DNA of 32,705 nt from VRUE01 sp036557525 (GTDB taxonomy: Bacteria > Actinomycetota > Thermoleophilia > Solirubrobacterales > 70-9): the NCBI GenBank assembly GCA_036557525.1, contig DATBHH010000034.1, forward strand, positions 1-32,705. Reading direction: 5' to 3'. A program made the translations under genes and the position numbers. The notes below the pieces were generated by a model. The model was not told the DNA's origin. It did no database searches and worked only from the letters and a program-made list of their open reading frames with translations. This document shows positions 1-7,608 of the stretch, one piece after another; position 1 is the stretch's first letter; the number at the start of each line of letters is the position of its first letter.

Positions 1-1
1 C

Positions 2-46
2 GAAATCATCGCCTACGCGGTCTGTTCCGAACCTCCCACTCCGTAG
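2..46 (+). CDS. 3' end of a secreted protein related to the next gene (partial)
   Basis: Only the last 14 codons and the TAG stop are inside the window. They read EIIAYAVCSEPPTP, which matches the end of the collagen-like protein that follows (EVVAYAVCSVP). Sixteen bases (9-24) are identical to 1179-1194. The upstream gene therefore very likely carries the same C-terminal module as its neighbour, making a tandem pair. Whether it also has a collagen-like stalk cannot be seen. A strong hairpin follows the stop. Confidence 0.7.
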   Translation, partial: EIIAYAVCSEPPTP

Positions 47-67
47 AGCAACAGAATGGATCTCCGC

Positions 68-97
68 CGAGCGCCCCGGCTGAGGCCGGGGCGCTCG
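68..97 (+). terminator. GC-rich hairpin terminator
   Basis: A perfect 13-bp stem (68-80 with 85-97) closes a four-base TGAG loop, 21 bases after the stop at 46. There is no T tract after it, so it is either a GC-rich intrinsic terminator of the kind common in actinobacteria or a 3'-end stabilising hairpin. It separates the two collagen-tail genes, which suggests they are transcribed separately. Confidence 0.65.
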
Positions 98-184
98 GTG
101 CGTATATCAGCCTAAGTCAGACGTCCAATCTGGCCGAATGGTCAATTCAGTCCGTCCGCCCGTGATCCGAACCGGAGAGTGGAC

Positions 185-1225
185 ATGACTTCGCGGACCG
201 ACAGCCGGGCGACTCCGATGGCCACGATCGGGCTGCTGGCCGTGGTCGCGGTTCTCCTACTCGCCGTGGGTCCCGGCCGCGCCGGTGCGAGCTCCGCCGG
301 CAGAGATGGTTCGAGCGGCGGATCCTTGCGACATGACCACGGCTGGCACGATGGGCCAGGCGATGGCGGCCATCACGGCGACGACGGCCACCAGGGCGAC
401 GGCGGCCACCACGGCGATGGCGGCGATCACGGGTCAGGCGATGGCACGGGTGCGACCGGCGAAAACGGTCCGACCGGTCCCACCGGTCCGACGGGCGCGA
501 ATGGGCCTCCCGGACCCACCGGCCCGACCGGCCCGCCAGGCGATCGCGGCCCCACGGGACCTACGGGGCCCACCGGGGGCCCCGGTGGCACGGGCCCGGC
601 CGGGGGCATCGGCCCGGCCGGCCCGCAGGGCCCGACCGGAGCCACCGGCCCAACCGGGACCGGAGCCACCGGCCCAACCGGAGGCACCGGGCCGGCCGGG
701 CCTGCCGGCCCACAGGGGCCTGCCGGCCCACAGGGGCCGACCGGAGATAGGGGGCCGACCGGCGCCAGTGGTGGGCCGGGCGAAATCGGCCCAAGGGGAC
801 CGACCGGCCCGCCGGGACCGACCGGCCCGACCGGCCCGCAGGGCAAGGCCGGCGCCAACGGCGTGCCGGGTGCCACGGGACCCCCGGGCAGCACGGGCCC
901 TGCCGGCCCCACCGGGGAAAGAGGCCCGACCGGCGCCACAGGTCCCGCCGGCGCCGCGGGCGTATCCGCCAGCCAGATCATCACCGGACTCAGGGATCCG
1001 AGCACCTCGTCTGCGGACTGCCCGAACGAAGCGTTCCTCCTGGGCGGCGGTTTCGAACTGGTCGGCGTCGGCGGGGAGCCGCCGAATCCAGACGACGACG
1101 TGCTCAAGAGCAGGCCGTCGCCCAGTGGCACCGGGTGGGAAGCAGAGTTGCTTCCGATCGCTGAAGAAACAGAAGTGGTCGCCTACGCGGTCTGCTCGGT
1201 TCCGGCTCACGGGGAACCGAGATAA
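185..1225 (+). CDS. secreted collagen-like Gly-X-Y repeat protein
   Basis: This encodes 346 residues from ATG 185, chosen over GTG 179 because GGAG (174-177) sits 7 bases upstream. Residues 1-37 form a signal peptide with a long hydrophobic core. Residues about 50-88 are rich in His, Asp and Gly (GHHGDDGHQ-like), suggesting metal binding. Residues about 93-255 are collagen-like Gly-X-Y triplets dominated by GPT, GPA and GPQ, expected to form a triple-helical stalk. The last 90 residues are non-repetitive, with two Cys (in DCPNE and YAVCS) that could form a disulfide. No sortase signal or membrane anchor is visible, so it is probably secreted or loosely surface-bound. The adhesive or matrix role is an inference from bacterial collagen-like proteins. 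Confidence 0.85.
   Translation: MTSRTDSRATPMATIGLLAVVAVLLLAVGPGRAGASSAGRDGSSGGSLRHDHGWHDGPGDGGHHGDDGHQGDGGHHGDGGDHGSGDGTGATGENGPTGPTGPTGANGPPGPTGPTGPPGDRGPTGPTGPTGGPGGTGPAGGIGPAGPQGPTGATGPTGTGATGPTGGTGPAGPAGPQGPAGPQGPTGDRGPTGASGGPGEIGPRGPTGPPGPTGPTGPQGKAGANGVPGATGPPGSTGPAGPTGERGPTGATGPAGAAGVSASQIITGLRDPSTSSADCPNEAFLLGGGFELVGVGGEPPNPDDDVLKSRPSPSGTGWEAELLPIAEETEVVAYAVCSVPAHGEPR
634..681 (+). repeat. 24-bp perfect tandem duplication in the collagen-like gene
   Basis: Bases 634-657 are repeated exactly at 658-681. The unit encodes eight residues, not a multiple of three, so the duplication breaks the Gly-X-Y register: the protein reads GPTGATGPT, then GT, then GATGPT. It looks like recent replication slippage. 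Confidence 0.9.
701..736 (+). repeat. 18-bp perfect tandem duplication in the collagen-like gene
   Basis: Bases 701-718 are repeated exactly at 719-736, giving two copies of PAGPQG. Six residues keep the Gly-X-Y register, unlike the 24-bp repeat just upstream. Confidence 0.9.
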
Positions 1226-1245
1226 GCACGCGGTCGACGCGCCGA

Positions 1246-1251
1246 TAGCCT
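1246..1251 (+). promoter_or_regulatory. -10 box TAGCCT for the short-chain dehydrogenase
   Basis: TAGCCT ends 7 bases before GTG 1259 and no Shine-Dalgarno sequence is present, so transcription would begin at or next to the start codon. No convincing -35 box is visible. Confidence 0.5.
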
Positions 1252-1258
1252 CCGCGCG

Positions 1259-2101
1259 GTGAGAACCGCACTGGTCACCGGGGCATCGACCGGAATCGGT
1301 AGGGCCACCGCGATCTGGCTCGATTCGCGCGGCTGGCGGGTCTACGCGGGGGTCCGCCGTGATCAGGATGCGGATTCCCTCCGCGACGCGGGCAGCGATC
1401 GGCTGCAGCCGCTGATCCTCGACGTGACCAGCGCCGAGCAGATCGAGGCCGCCGCGCAGCGGGTCGCCGATGAGACTGCCGGCGCCGGCCTCAACGGCCT
1501 CGTCAACAACGCGGGAATCGCCGTCCCGGGTCCGCTCGAGACCTTGCCGATCGACGAATTCCGCCGCGCGCTGGAGGTGAACCTGACCGGACAGGTCGCG
1601 GTCACCAAGGCGGTGCTGCCGTCGATCCGCGCGGCCCGCGGCCGGATCGTCCTCAACACCTCGATCGGCGGGATCTTGGCGATCAAGATGTTCGGCGCCT
1701 ACCACGCCTCGAAGTTCGGCCTCGAGGCGGTCGGCGACGTCCTCCGCCAGGAGCTGGCGCCGTGGGGGATAGGGGTCTCGATAGTCGAGCCGGGGGCGAT
1801 CGCGACCCCGATCTGGGAGCGCGGGGTGAGCGAGGCGGACGTCCTGATCGAGAGCTTCTCCGAGCAGGAGAGGGCGCTCTATCCGACCTACATCGCCAGG
1901 TACGAGAAGATCGCGCGGGACGCAGAGGCGCGGGGGATGCCGCCGGAGAAGGTCGCCGCCACGATCGAGAGGGCGCTGACGTCGCCCCGGCCCCGGACCC
2001 GCTACCTGGTCGGGCCCGACGCGCGCGGTCAGGCCCTGCTCGTGCGCCTCCTGCCCGACCGCGCCATCGACCGCCTGATCTCGCTGCTGACCGGCATCTG
2101 A
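1259..2101 (+). CDS. short-chain dehydrogenase/reductase (SDR)
   Basis: A 280-residue classical SDR predicted to catalyse NAD(P)-dependent oxidation or reduction of a carbonyl/alcohol substrate. The cofactor-binding TGASTGIG motif is at residues 7-14, NNAG at 83-86, and the catalytic set is S135 (NTSIGG), Y148 and K152 (YHASK). The Arg and aspartate-free surroundings after the second strand (AGVRRD) hint at NADP preference. The GTG start at 1259 has no Shine-Dalgarno but has a well-placed -10 box, consistent with leaderless translation. It lies 33 bases after the collagen-like gene and runs into the convergent cyclase gene with a 7-base gap. The substrate cannot be named from sequence. Confidence 0.9.
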   Translation: MRTALVTGASTGIGRATAIWLDSRGWRVYAGVRRDQDADSLRDAGSDRLQPLILDVTSAEQIEAAAQRVADETAGAGLNGLVNNAGIAVPGPLETLPIDEFRRALEVNLTGQVAVTKAVLPSIRAARGRIVLNTSIGGILAIKMFGAYHASKFGLEAVGDVLRQELAPWGIGVSIVEPGAIATPIWERGVSEADVLIESFSEQERALYPTYIARYEKIARDAEARGMPPEKVAATIERALTSPRPRTRYLVGPDARGQALLVRLLPDRAIDRLISLLTGI

Positions 2102-2108
2102 GCAGGGC

Positions 2109-5100
2109 TCAGCCGGTGGCGGCCAGGGCCTCGCGCTCGCTCTCGATCGTGATCAACGTCATCTCGCATCCCGTCGACCGCGCCACCGTCTCCGCCTCGT
2201 CGAGCAGCTCGGATACGCCCTCCTGACCGGCGGCGGCGCGGGCTTTGGCCAGAGCCCGCAGGCCGAGGGGAACCGACCAGAGAAGCCTGTATTTCCGTCC
2301 CTTCTCCACCGCCTCCTCGGCGACGGCGACGGCCTCCTCGATGCGGCCGACGCCGGCCAGCGCTTCGGACCTGACGGCGGCCCGCCAGACGGCCATCTCG
2401 CCGCCCTCGGGCATCGCCTCGCGGAAGATGCGCTCCGCCGTCTCGATCGAGTCGAGGGCCGACTCGAAGTCCCGTGCCAGGAGCTGGCAGGCGGCGAGGC
2501 TCGCGGTCGCGATCGTCCGCGAGAAGACGTCGCCGAGCCGCTCGGTCGACTCGAGGCTCCGCCGCGCAAGCTCAAGTCCCTCGTCGACGTCGCCGCGGAG
2601 CCCGACCAGGAAGGCGTGGTTGCTCTTGACCCAGCACGCGGTCTCGGGATCGCCATCTTCCTCCGCGATCTCAAGCGCTTTCGCGAACAGCTCCCCGGAC
2701 TCATCGAGGCGGGCGCGCTCGCGCATCGCGAGGCCCTTGCTCATGTAGGCGTAGGCGAGCGGACTCCCGACCAGGACGCCGGCTCCGAGCGAGCGGTCGC
2801 CGTCGATCAGCTCGATCATCTCGTCCAGCACGGCTTCGAAGCCATCGAGGTCCCCGAGGATCAGATGCGGGTAGGCGGCGATCGCGCGGATCGCAACTCG
2901 GAGGTGCATGTCGCCCGCCTCGTCGGCGAGAGCGGTCGCCCCCTCGGCGGCCGCAATCCACGCATCCGGGTCGCGCAGCCTCCCGGGACGGACTTCGGTC
3001 GCGGTCCTCAGCAGCGCCAGCGAATGGCTGTCGCCCTTCCGGGTCGCGATCTCCTCCGCTTCGGCCACCAGCTTCGCTTCCTCGCCCTTGTCCATCCCCA
3101 GCCGCCAGGCGTAGTCGAGGAGCATCAGCCGCGAGTTCACCGCGAGCGCGGCCGCTTCGGCGTCCTCCTCCGGGTCGGGGACCAGGCGCATCACCGACTC
3201 CCACATCCGCATCGCTTCGCGAGGCTGGCTGTGCCCTGCCCAGTAGGCGCCGCGGGCCGACCAGCGGGCGGCCTCGCGAAGCTCGCCGCCAGCCTCGAAG
3301 TGATGGGCGATCAATCCAGCCAGCTCGTCGTGCCGCTCCGGGTTGAGGTCGATCGTCGCCCGCGCCACCGCCGCGTGGGTCCGCGCCCGCTGCTCGGCGA
3401 GCTGGGTTCCGTAGGCGACCTCGCGGGTGAGGGGGTGGCGGAAGGCGATCACCCGCTCCGGGTAGAGCTCGGCCTCGTAGAGGAACTCGGCGTCGATCGC
3501 CGTCCGCAGGGCCTCGGCGCAGGCCTCCTCGTCCTCGAACCCCGAGACCCGCATCAGCGCCGGCTGGCCGACCTCCTTGCCGGCGACCGACATCGCCTGC
3601 AGCAGGCGCTTCGCGTCGGGGTCGAGGCGGTCTACGCGGGCGGCGAGGACGGTCTGGACGCTGGCGGGGACCCTGACGTCGCAGACCGGCTGCACCAGGC
3701 GCTGGGACCCTCGCTCGCCCTCGAGCATCCCGCTCTCCGAGAGCTCGCGGACGATCTCCTCGATGAAGAACGGGTTGCCCGCGGTCCGCTCGTGGAGCAT
3801 CTCGGCGAGCCCGTCGAGCGACGGGTCCTCGCCGACCAGGTCGCGCAGGAGGGTCTCGGTGTCGGCGGGCCCGAGCGGCTCGAGCGGGATATTTCGGTAG
3901 TTCGGCAGCTCGTTCCAGCTCGGCGAGTACTCCGGCCGGTAGTTGAGGATCACCAGCGTCTTCGTCCCCTCGACCGACCCCAGCAGCTCCCCCAGCAGCG
4001 CGTCGCTGCCCTCGTCCATCCAGTGCAGGTCCTCGATCACGCTGACCGAGGCATTGCGCCGGTTTGGAGCGTGCAGGAGCTTGCAGAGCAGCCCGCGAAG
4101 AGCCCGTTGACGGGCCTCGGGGCTGAGCTGTGGGCCCGGCCGGTCGGGGTCCGGCAGGCCCATGAAGTCGAAGAGGATCGGGAGGTCGTCGATCAGGACG
4201 GGGTCGAGGAGCAGCGCCCGCCCCGCGATCCTCTCGCGGGACACCCGCTCGGAGTCGGAGTCCGAGACGCCGAAGTAGGCGCGGAGGATCTGCAGGACCG
4301 GCGCGAACGGCGTCTCCTGGCCGTGGGCCTGGGCCTGTGCTTCGTAGACCTCGATCCCCTGGGCGCGGCATCGCTCGGCGAACTCGGCGGTCAGGCGGCT
4401 CTTGCCGAGGCCGGCTTCGGCCGTGATCCCGATCACGGCGCCCGCGCTCGCCTGCGCGGCCTCGAGCCCCTCCTCCAGAACCCGCAACTCGGTCTCGCGC
4501 CCGACGAAGCGGGAGAAGCCGCGTTCACGCGAAAGATCTAGCCGCGAGCGGGCCGAGCCGATCCCCTCCAGCTCGTAGACCCGGACCGGGCGGCTCGAGC
4601 CCTTGATCTCGAACTCGCCGAGGTCCTCGAGGTCGAGGAATCCCCGCGCCTGCTCGGCAGCCGCCTCTGCGAGGTAGGCCCTGCCCGGCTCGGCGAGCGC
4701 CTCCATCCGCTGTGCGAGGCCGACCGTGTGGCCGATCGCGGTGTAGTTGCCGTCGCCGCCGTCGCCGATCGCCCCGGCGATCACCTCGCCGGAGTTGATC
4801 CCGATCCTGGTCGAGAAGTTGAGGCCGTGCATGCGGCGCAGCTCGCCGGCGTACTCGGAGACGTCGTCGAGCATCCGCAGCGCCGCGTAGCAGGCGCGCC
4901 TCGCATGGTCCTCGTGGGCGATGGGCGCCCCGAACACGGCCATGATCCCGTCGCCGGTGAATTTGTCGACCGTCCCCTCGAAGCGATGAACCGCCTCCGA
5001 GAGGATCGAGAAGAAGCGCTGCATGATCGACCGCCACTGCTCGGGGTCCTGCTGCTCGGCCATGTCCATCGATCCCTGGACGTCGGCGAAGAGCACCGTC

Positions 5101-5147
5101 ACGAGCTTGCGCTCGCCCTCTGGCTCAATCCGCTCGGACACACTCAT
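2109..5147 (-). CDS. class III adenylate/guanylate cyclase fused to an AAA-type ATPase and TPR-like region
   Basis: A 1012-residue signalling protein. Residues about 13-190 are a class III cyclase domain with both metal Asp residues (D22 in FADVQGS, D66 in FTGDG), the adenine-selecting Lys (K62) and the transition-state Arg (R147), but the usual Asn in VNxAxR is Gly (G143). Residues about 215-500 are an ATPase with FVGRETEL, Walker A AEAGLGKS (243-250) and Walker B SVIEDLHWMDE. The remainder is helical, Ala/Glu-rich and TPR-like. This architecture occurs in large actinobacterial and proteobacterial regulators that link cyclase output to protein binding. I chose ATG 5147 because AGGAG (5156-5160) lies 8 bases upstream; ATG 5153 is too close to it. 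The protein is predicted cytoplasmic; its signal is unknown. Confidence 0.88.
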   Translation of the reverse strand: MSVSERIEPEGERKLVTVLFADVQGSMDMAEQQDPEQWRSIMQRFFSILSEAVHRFEGTVDKFTGDGIMAVFGAPIAHEDHARRACYAALRMLDDVSEYAGELRRMHGLNFSTRIGINSGEVIAGAIGDGGDGNYTAIGHTVGLAQRMEALAEPGRAYLAEAAAEQARGFLDLEDLGEFEIKGSSRPVRVYELEGIGSARSRLDLSRERGFSRFVGRETELRVLEEGLEAAQASAGAVIGITAEAGLGKSRLTAEFAERCRAQGIEVYEAQAQAHGQETPFAPVLQILRAYFGVSDSDSERVSRERIAGRALLLDPVLIDDLPILFDFMGLPDPDRPGPQLSPEARQRALRGLLCKLLHAPNRRNASVSVIEDLHWMDEGSDALLGELLGSVEGTKTLVILNYRPEYSPSWNELPNYRNIPLEPLGPADTETLLRDLVGEDPSLDGLAEMLHERTAGNPFFIEEIVRELSESGMLEGERGSQRLVQPVCDVRVPASVQTVLAARVDRLDPDAKRLLQAMSVAGKEVGQPALMRVSGFEDEEACAEALRTAIDAEFLYEAELYPERVIAFRHPLTREVAYGTQLAEQRARTHAAVARATIDLNPERHDELAGLIAHHFEAGGELREAARWSARGAYWAGHSQPREAMRMWESVMRLVPDPEEDAEAAALAVNSRLMLLDYAWRLGMDKGEEAKLVAEAEEIATRKGDSHSLALLRTATEVRPGRLRDPDAWIAAAEGATALADEAGDMHLRVAIRAIAAYPHLILGDLDGFEAVLDEMIELIDGDRSLGAGVLVGSPLAYAYMSKGLAMRERARLDESGELFAKALEIAEEDGDPETACWVKSNHAFLVGLRGDVDEGLELARRSLESTERLGDVFSRTIATASLAACQLLARDFESALDSIETAERIFREAMPEGGEMAVWRAAVRSEALAGVGRIEEAVAVAEEAVEKGRKYRLLWSVPLGLRALAKARAAAGQEGVSELLDEAETVARSTGCEMTLITIESEREALAATG

Positions 5148-5184
5148 CGCCATGGCTCCTGGCAATCGTAGCCACGCCGCCTCC

Positions 5185-5219
5185 TATACTGAGCCCTGAC
5201 CGATTGACTGGTCAGTCAA
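5185..5219 (+). promoter_or_regulatory. promoter with TetR-type palindromic operator
   Basis: TATACT (5185-5190) is a good -10 box on the plus strand. Just downstream, 5204-5219 is an inverted repeat of TTGACT and AGTCAA around GGTC, and a second overlapping one pairs CTGACC (5196-5201) with GGTCAG (5210-5215). The palindrome would cover the transcription start and first bases of the leader, a classic place for repression. A TetR gene is the second gene of the downstream run, so autoregulation is the simplest reading. The site also lies about 50-70 bases before the divergent cyclase gene and could affect it. Confidence 0.65.
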
Positions 5220-5255
5220 CCGGGACCGAGAACGAGAGCGCACCGAGAGGAAGAC

Positions 5256-6083
5256 TTGCGGGCAGCCGCCGTACAGCTCAATTCGACCGAGGACAGGGCG
5301 AGGAACCTCGCCACCGCCGAGAACCTGGTCCGCGCCGCCGCGGCCGACGGCGCGAGCCTCGTCGCCCTGCCCGAGAAGTGGAACCTTCTGGCCGGCGGCG
5401 AGCAGCTGCTGGCCGGGGCCGAGCCGCTTAACGGGCCGAGCCTGACCGCCGCCCGGGGCTGGGCGCGGGAGCTCGGCATCCACCTTCTCGCCGGCAGCAT
5501 CTCCGCCGCCATCGGACAACGGGCGCAGAACACCTCGGTCCTGATCGGCCCCGACGGCGCCGACCTCGCGGTCTACCGCAAGATCCACATGTTCGACGTC
5601 GACGTCGGCGGGGTCGCCTACCGCGAGTCCGCGTTCGAGGAGCCCGGCGCCGAGATCGTCATCGGCCCCCTCGGCGAGGCCGATCTCGGGCTGACCGTCT
5701 GCTACGACCTTCGCTTCCCCGAGCTCTACCGGATCCTGGCGCTGCGCGGCGCCCGTCTGATCTCGCTCCCATCCGCCTTCACGTCGACCACCGGTCGCGA
5801 CCACTGGGAGGTGCTGCTGCGGGCCCGCGCGATCGAGAACCAGGTCTTCATCGTCGCGCCGAACCAGATCGGCACCGCCGCGCCCCACTACGACTCCTAC
5901 GGGCACTCGGCGATCGTCGACCCCTGGGGGAGGCTGCTCGCCACCGCCCCCGACGAGGAGTGCTTCATCGCCGCCGACCTCGACCTCGCCGCCCAGGACG
6001 AGGTCCGCGAGTCGCTGCCCTCGCTCGCCAATCGGCGGCCCGAGGCCTACGCCTGGCCGCAGCTGCTGGAGTTCCACGCCTGA
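5256..6083 (+). CDS. carbon-nitrogen hydrolase, nitrilase superfamily (Nit2/omega-amidase-like)
   Basis: A 275-residue cytosolic amidase. The catalytic triad is clear: E40 (LPEKWN), K109 (YRKIHMFDVDV) and C149 (LTVCYDLRFPELYR). The CYDLRFPELYR context is typical of the Nit1/Nit2 branch, whose characterised members hydrolyse omega-amides of alpha-keto acids or deaminated glutathione; which substrate applies here is not known. The TTG start at 5256 is preceded by AGAGGAAG. The stop overlaps the tetR start (TGATG), so the two are translationally coupled. Transcription likely begins near 5197 under the palindromic operator. Confidence 0.88.
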   Translation: MRAAAVQLNSTEDRARNLATAENLVRAAAADGASLVALPEKWNLLAGGEQLLAGAEPLNGPSLTAARGWARELGIHLLAGSISAAIGQRAQNTSVLIGPDGADLAVYRKIHMFDVDVGGVAYRESAFEEPGAEIVIGPLGEADLGLTVCYDLRFPELYRILALRGARLISLPSAFTSTTGRDHWEVLLRARAIENQVFIVAPNQIGTAAPHYDSYGHSAIVDPWGRLLATAPDEECFIAADLDLAAQDEVRESLPSLANRRPEAYAWPQLLEFHA

Positions 6084-6685
6084 TGGCCTCCAAAGCGCCT
6101 CCGATCGACAAGCGGCGCCAGATCCTCGACGCGGCGATCCGGGTCTTCGCCCGCCAGGGCTTCCACTCGACCAGGGTCTCCGACATCGCCGACGAGGCCG
6201 GCGTCGCCTACGGCCTCGTCTACCACTACTTCAAATCGAAGGAGGAGGTGCTGAACGAGCTCTTCACCGAGCGCTGGTCGCTGCTGCTGGCGGCGATCGA
6301 CGAGGCCGACTCGGCCGACCTACCGCCCCGCGCGAAGCTCGAGACGGTCGCCGGCTTCATCATCGAGTCCTACCGCCATGATCCCGAGCTGATGAAGGTG
6401 ATCATCGTCGAGGTGACCCGGGCCGCCAACTCCTTCGGGCAGACCCACCTTCGTGAGATCCGCCGCGCCTACGACTCGATCGCGAGGATCGTCGCGGAGG
6501 GCCAGGAATCGGGCGCGTTCCGCTCCGACATCGATCCCGCGTTCGCCTCGATGTCCTTCTACGGGGCGATCGAGCAGCTGCTCTCCGGCTGGATCTTCGA
6601 CCTGATCCCGGCATCCGACTCGGACTTCGCGAAGGCAAAGGATTTTGTCGTCGCGACGATCTGCGACGGCCTCGAGCCCCGATAG
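6083..6685 (+). CDS. TetR/AcrR-family transcriptional regulator
   Basis: A 200-residue repressor. Residues about 10-57 form the TetR helix-turn-helix domain (RRQILDAAIRVFARQGF, then ISDIADEAGVA-like and GLVYHYFKSKEEVL). The C-terminal part is an all-helical ligand and dimer domain similar in feel to FadR-like TetR proteins that sense acyl-CoAs, although the ligand is not determinable here. The ATG overlaps the stop of the nitrilase gene, indicating one operon. The palindrome at 5196-5219 ahead of that operon is the likely binding site. Confidence 0.9.
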   Translation: MASKAPPIDKRRQILDAAIRVFARQGFHSTRVSDIADEAGVAYGLVYHYFKSKEEVLNELFTERWSLLLAAIDEADSADLPPRAKLETVAGFIIESYRHDPELMKVIIVEVTRAANSFGQTHLREIRRAYDSIARIVAEGQESGAFRSDIDPAFASMSFYGAIEQLLSGWIFDLIPASDSDFAKAKDFVVATICDGLEPR

Positions 6686-6707
6686 GTAAGGTCGGGCCCT
6701 GCCGGGT

Positions 6708-6842
6708 ATGGACAACGACATGGTGAAACGTCTCGTTTGGAGCGGAGTGCTCGCGGCGAGCAGCGCCCTGGCCAGCATCGTCGCGTCGCGCCTGGCGGCC
6801 ATTCTCTGGCGGCGGGTCTTCGACGAGGAGCCGCCCGAGTAG
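6708..6842 (+). CDS. small membrane protein, DUF4235-like
   Basis: A 44-residue ORF between tetR and the holin-like gene. It has a basic start (MDNDMVKRL), one hydrophobic segment (residues about 9-34, rich in Ala, Leu, Ser) and a short polar tail ending in DEEPPE. The pattern of a single helix followed by WRRVFDEEPP resembles actinobacterial DUF4235 proteins, which are commonly found beside holin-like and DUF3618 proteins as here. No strong Shine-Dalgarno sequence precedes ATG 6708. The function of the family is unknown. Confidence 0.7.
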   Translation: MDNDMVKRLVWSGVLAASSALASIVASRLAAILWRRVFDEEPPE

Positions 6843-6852
6843 GGCGCTCTCG

Positions 6853-7332
6853 ATGTCGGGTCCGGGCGTCACCCCACCGAGCCCCACCGACGAGAAGTCG
6901 GTCGGCGAGCTGATCTTCGACGTCTCCGAGAAGGTCTCGACGCTCGTCCGCGAGGAGATCGAGCTCGCGAAGGCGGAGATCAGCGAGAAAGTCGGAAAGA
7001 TCCTGCGCGGCTCGGCCGTCGGCGTCGCCGCCGGGGTGTTCGCCTTCCTCGCCCTGATCCTCGTCATGGAGGGGATCGCCTGGCTTCTCAACGAAGAGGT
7101 CTTCAACAACGCCTGGGCCGGGTTCTTCATCGAGGCCGCGATCTTCCTCCTGATCGCCGCCGGCGCCGGGTACTTCGCCTACCGCTCGGTCCAGGCGGGC
7201 GCGCCGCCGGTTCCCCAGCAGGCGATCGAGGAGGCGAAGCTGACTCGCGAGATGCTGGAAGGGGAAGAGAGGCTCAAGGCCGAGGTGCAGGCGGAGGCCG
7301 AGGCGAAGGCGAAGGCAGAGGCGAAATCGTGA
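6853..7332 (+). CDS. actinobacterial holin-X-like membrane protein (Phage_holin_3_6 family)
   Basis: A 159-residue protein. The N-terminal part (residues about 14-55) is an amphipathic helix of the form ELIFDVSEKVSTLVREEIELAKAE. Two membrane helices follow (about 58-80 and 93-117), then an Ala/Glu/Lys-rich charged coiled tail. This is the usual layout of the Phage_holin_3_6 family, which despite its name is a housekeeping envelope family in actinobacteria with no proven lysis role. It lies 10 bases after the DUF4235-like gene and its stop overlaps the next start by four bases. Confidence 0.85.
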   Translation: MSGPGVTPPSPTDEKSVGELIFDVSEKVSTLVREEIELAKAEISEKVGKILRGSAVGVAAGVFAFLALILVMEGIAWLLNEEVFNNAWAGFFIEAAIFLLIAAGAGYFAYRSVQAGAPPVPQQAIEEAKLTREMLEGEERLKAEVQAEAEAKAKAEAKS

Positions 7333-7580
7333 GCGCCCGGCCCGAGCAGGCCCGGCCCGCCACCACCGGCCGCCCCGGCCGGTCGGCGGCCGAGATCCGC
7401 CGCGACATCGACGTCCAGCGCCAGGACCTGGGCCGATCGGTCGAGCTCCTGCGCCACCGGTTCGCCGAGCTCACCGACTGGCGCCGCCAGGTCCGCGAGC
7501 ACAAGAACGAGCTCGTGATCGGAGCCGCCGTCGTCGGCTTCGCGATCGGCGGCTTCCTCGCGCTGAAACGCCGGAGGTAA
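7329..7580 (+). CDS. DUF3618 family membrane protein
   Basis: An 83-residue protein beginning at GTG 7329 in a GTGA overlap with the holin-like gene. The DUF3618 hallmark is at residues about 19-50 (SAAEIRRDIDVQRQDLGRSV, a Arg/Asp-rich helix), followed by one membrane helix (about 60-78) and a terminal KRRR. It normally co-occurs with the holin-X-like protein, and the pair probably forms an envelope complex of unknown purpose. Confidence 0.85.
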   Translation: MSARPEQARPATTGRPGRSAAEIRRDIDVQRQDLGRSVELLRHRFAELTDWRRQVREHKNELVIGAAVVGFAIGGFLALKRRR

Positions 7581-7608
7581 CCCGAGCGGGAGCAGAGGAG
7601 CCGGCGCT

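Noticed and set aside
427..1131. Pro/Val/Gly-rich minus-strand frame opposite the collagen-like gene
   Set aside because: The reverse complement of Gly-X-Y codons automatically gives a repetitive GPVGPV frame; the plus strand has the signal peptide and ribosome binding site.
2616..4541. A 641-codon open frame on the plus strand opposite the cyclase gene
   Set aside because: It is an antisense shadow produced by high G/C in the codons of the true gene; it shows no family motif and is rich in Arg, Gly, Leu, Val and His in the usual shadow pattern.
5204..5209. TTGACT as a -35 box for the nitrilase gene
   Set aside because: No A/T-rich -10 follows at 16-18 bases, while TATACT lies upstream; the bases are better explained as half of the palindromic operator.
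6853..7332. Prophage remnant, suggested by the phage-holin family name
   Set aside because: The Phage_holin_3_6 family is a chromosomal actinobacterial family usually found with DUF3618; no other phage gene is nearby.
7581..7608. Terminator between the DUF3618 and DegV genes
   Set aside because: The 28-base convergent gap contains no stem longer than four base pairs.
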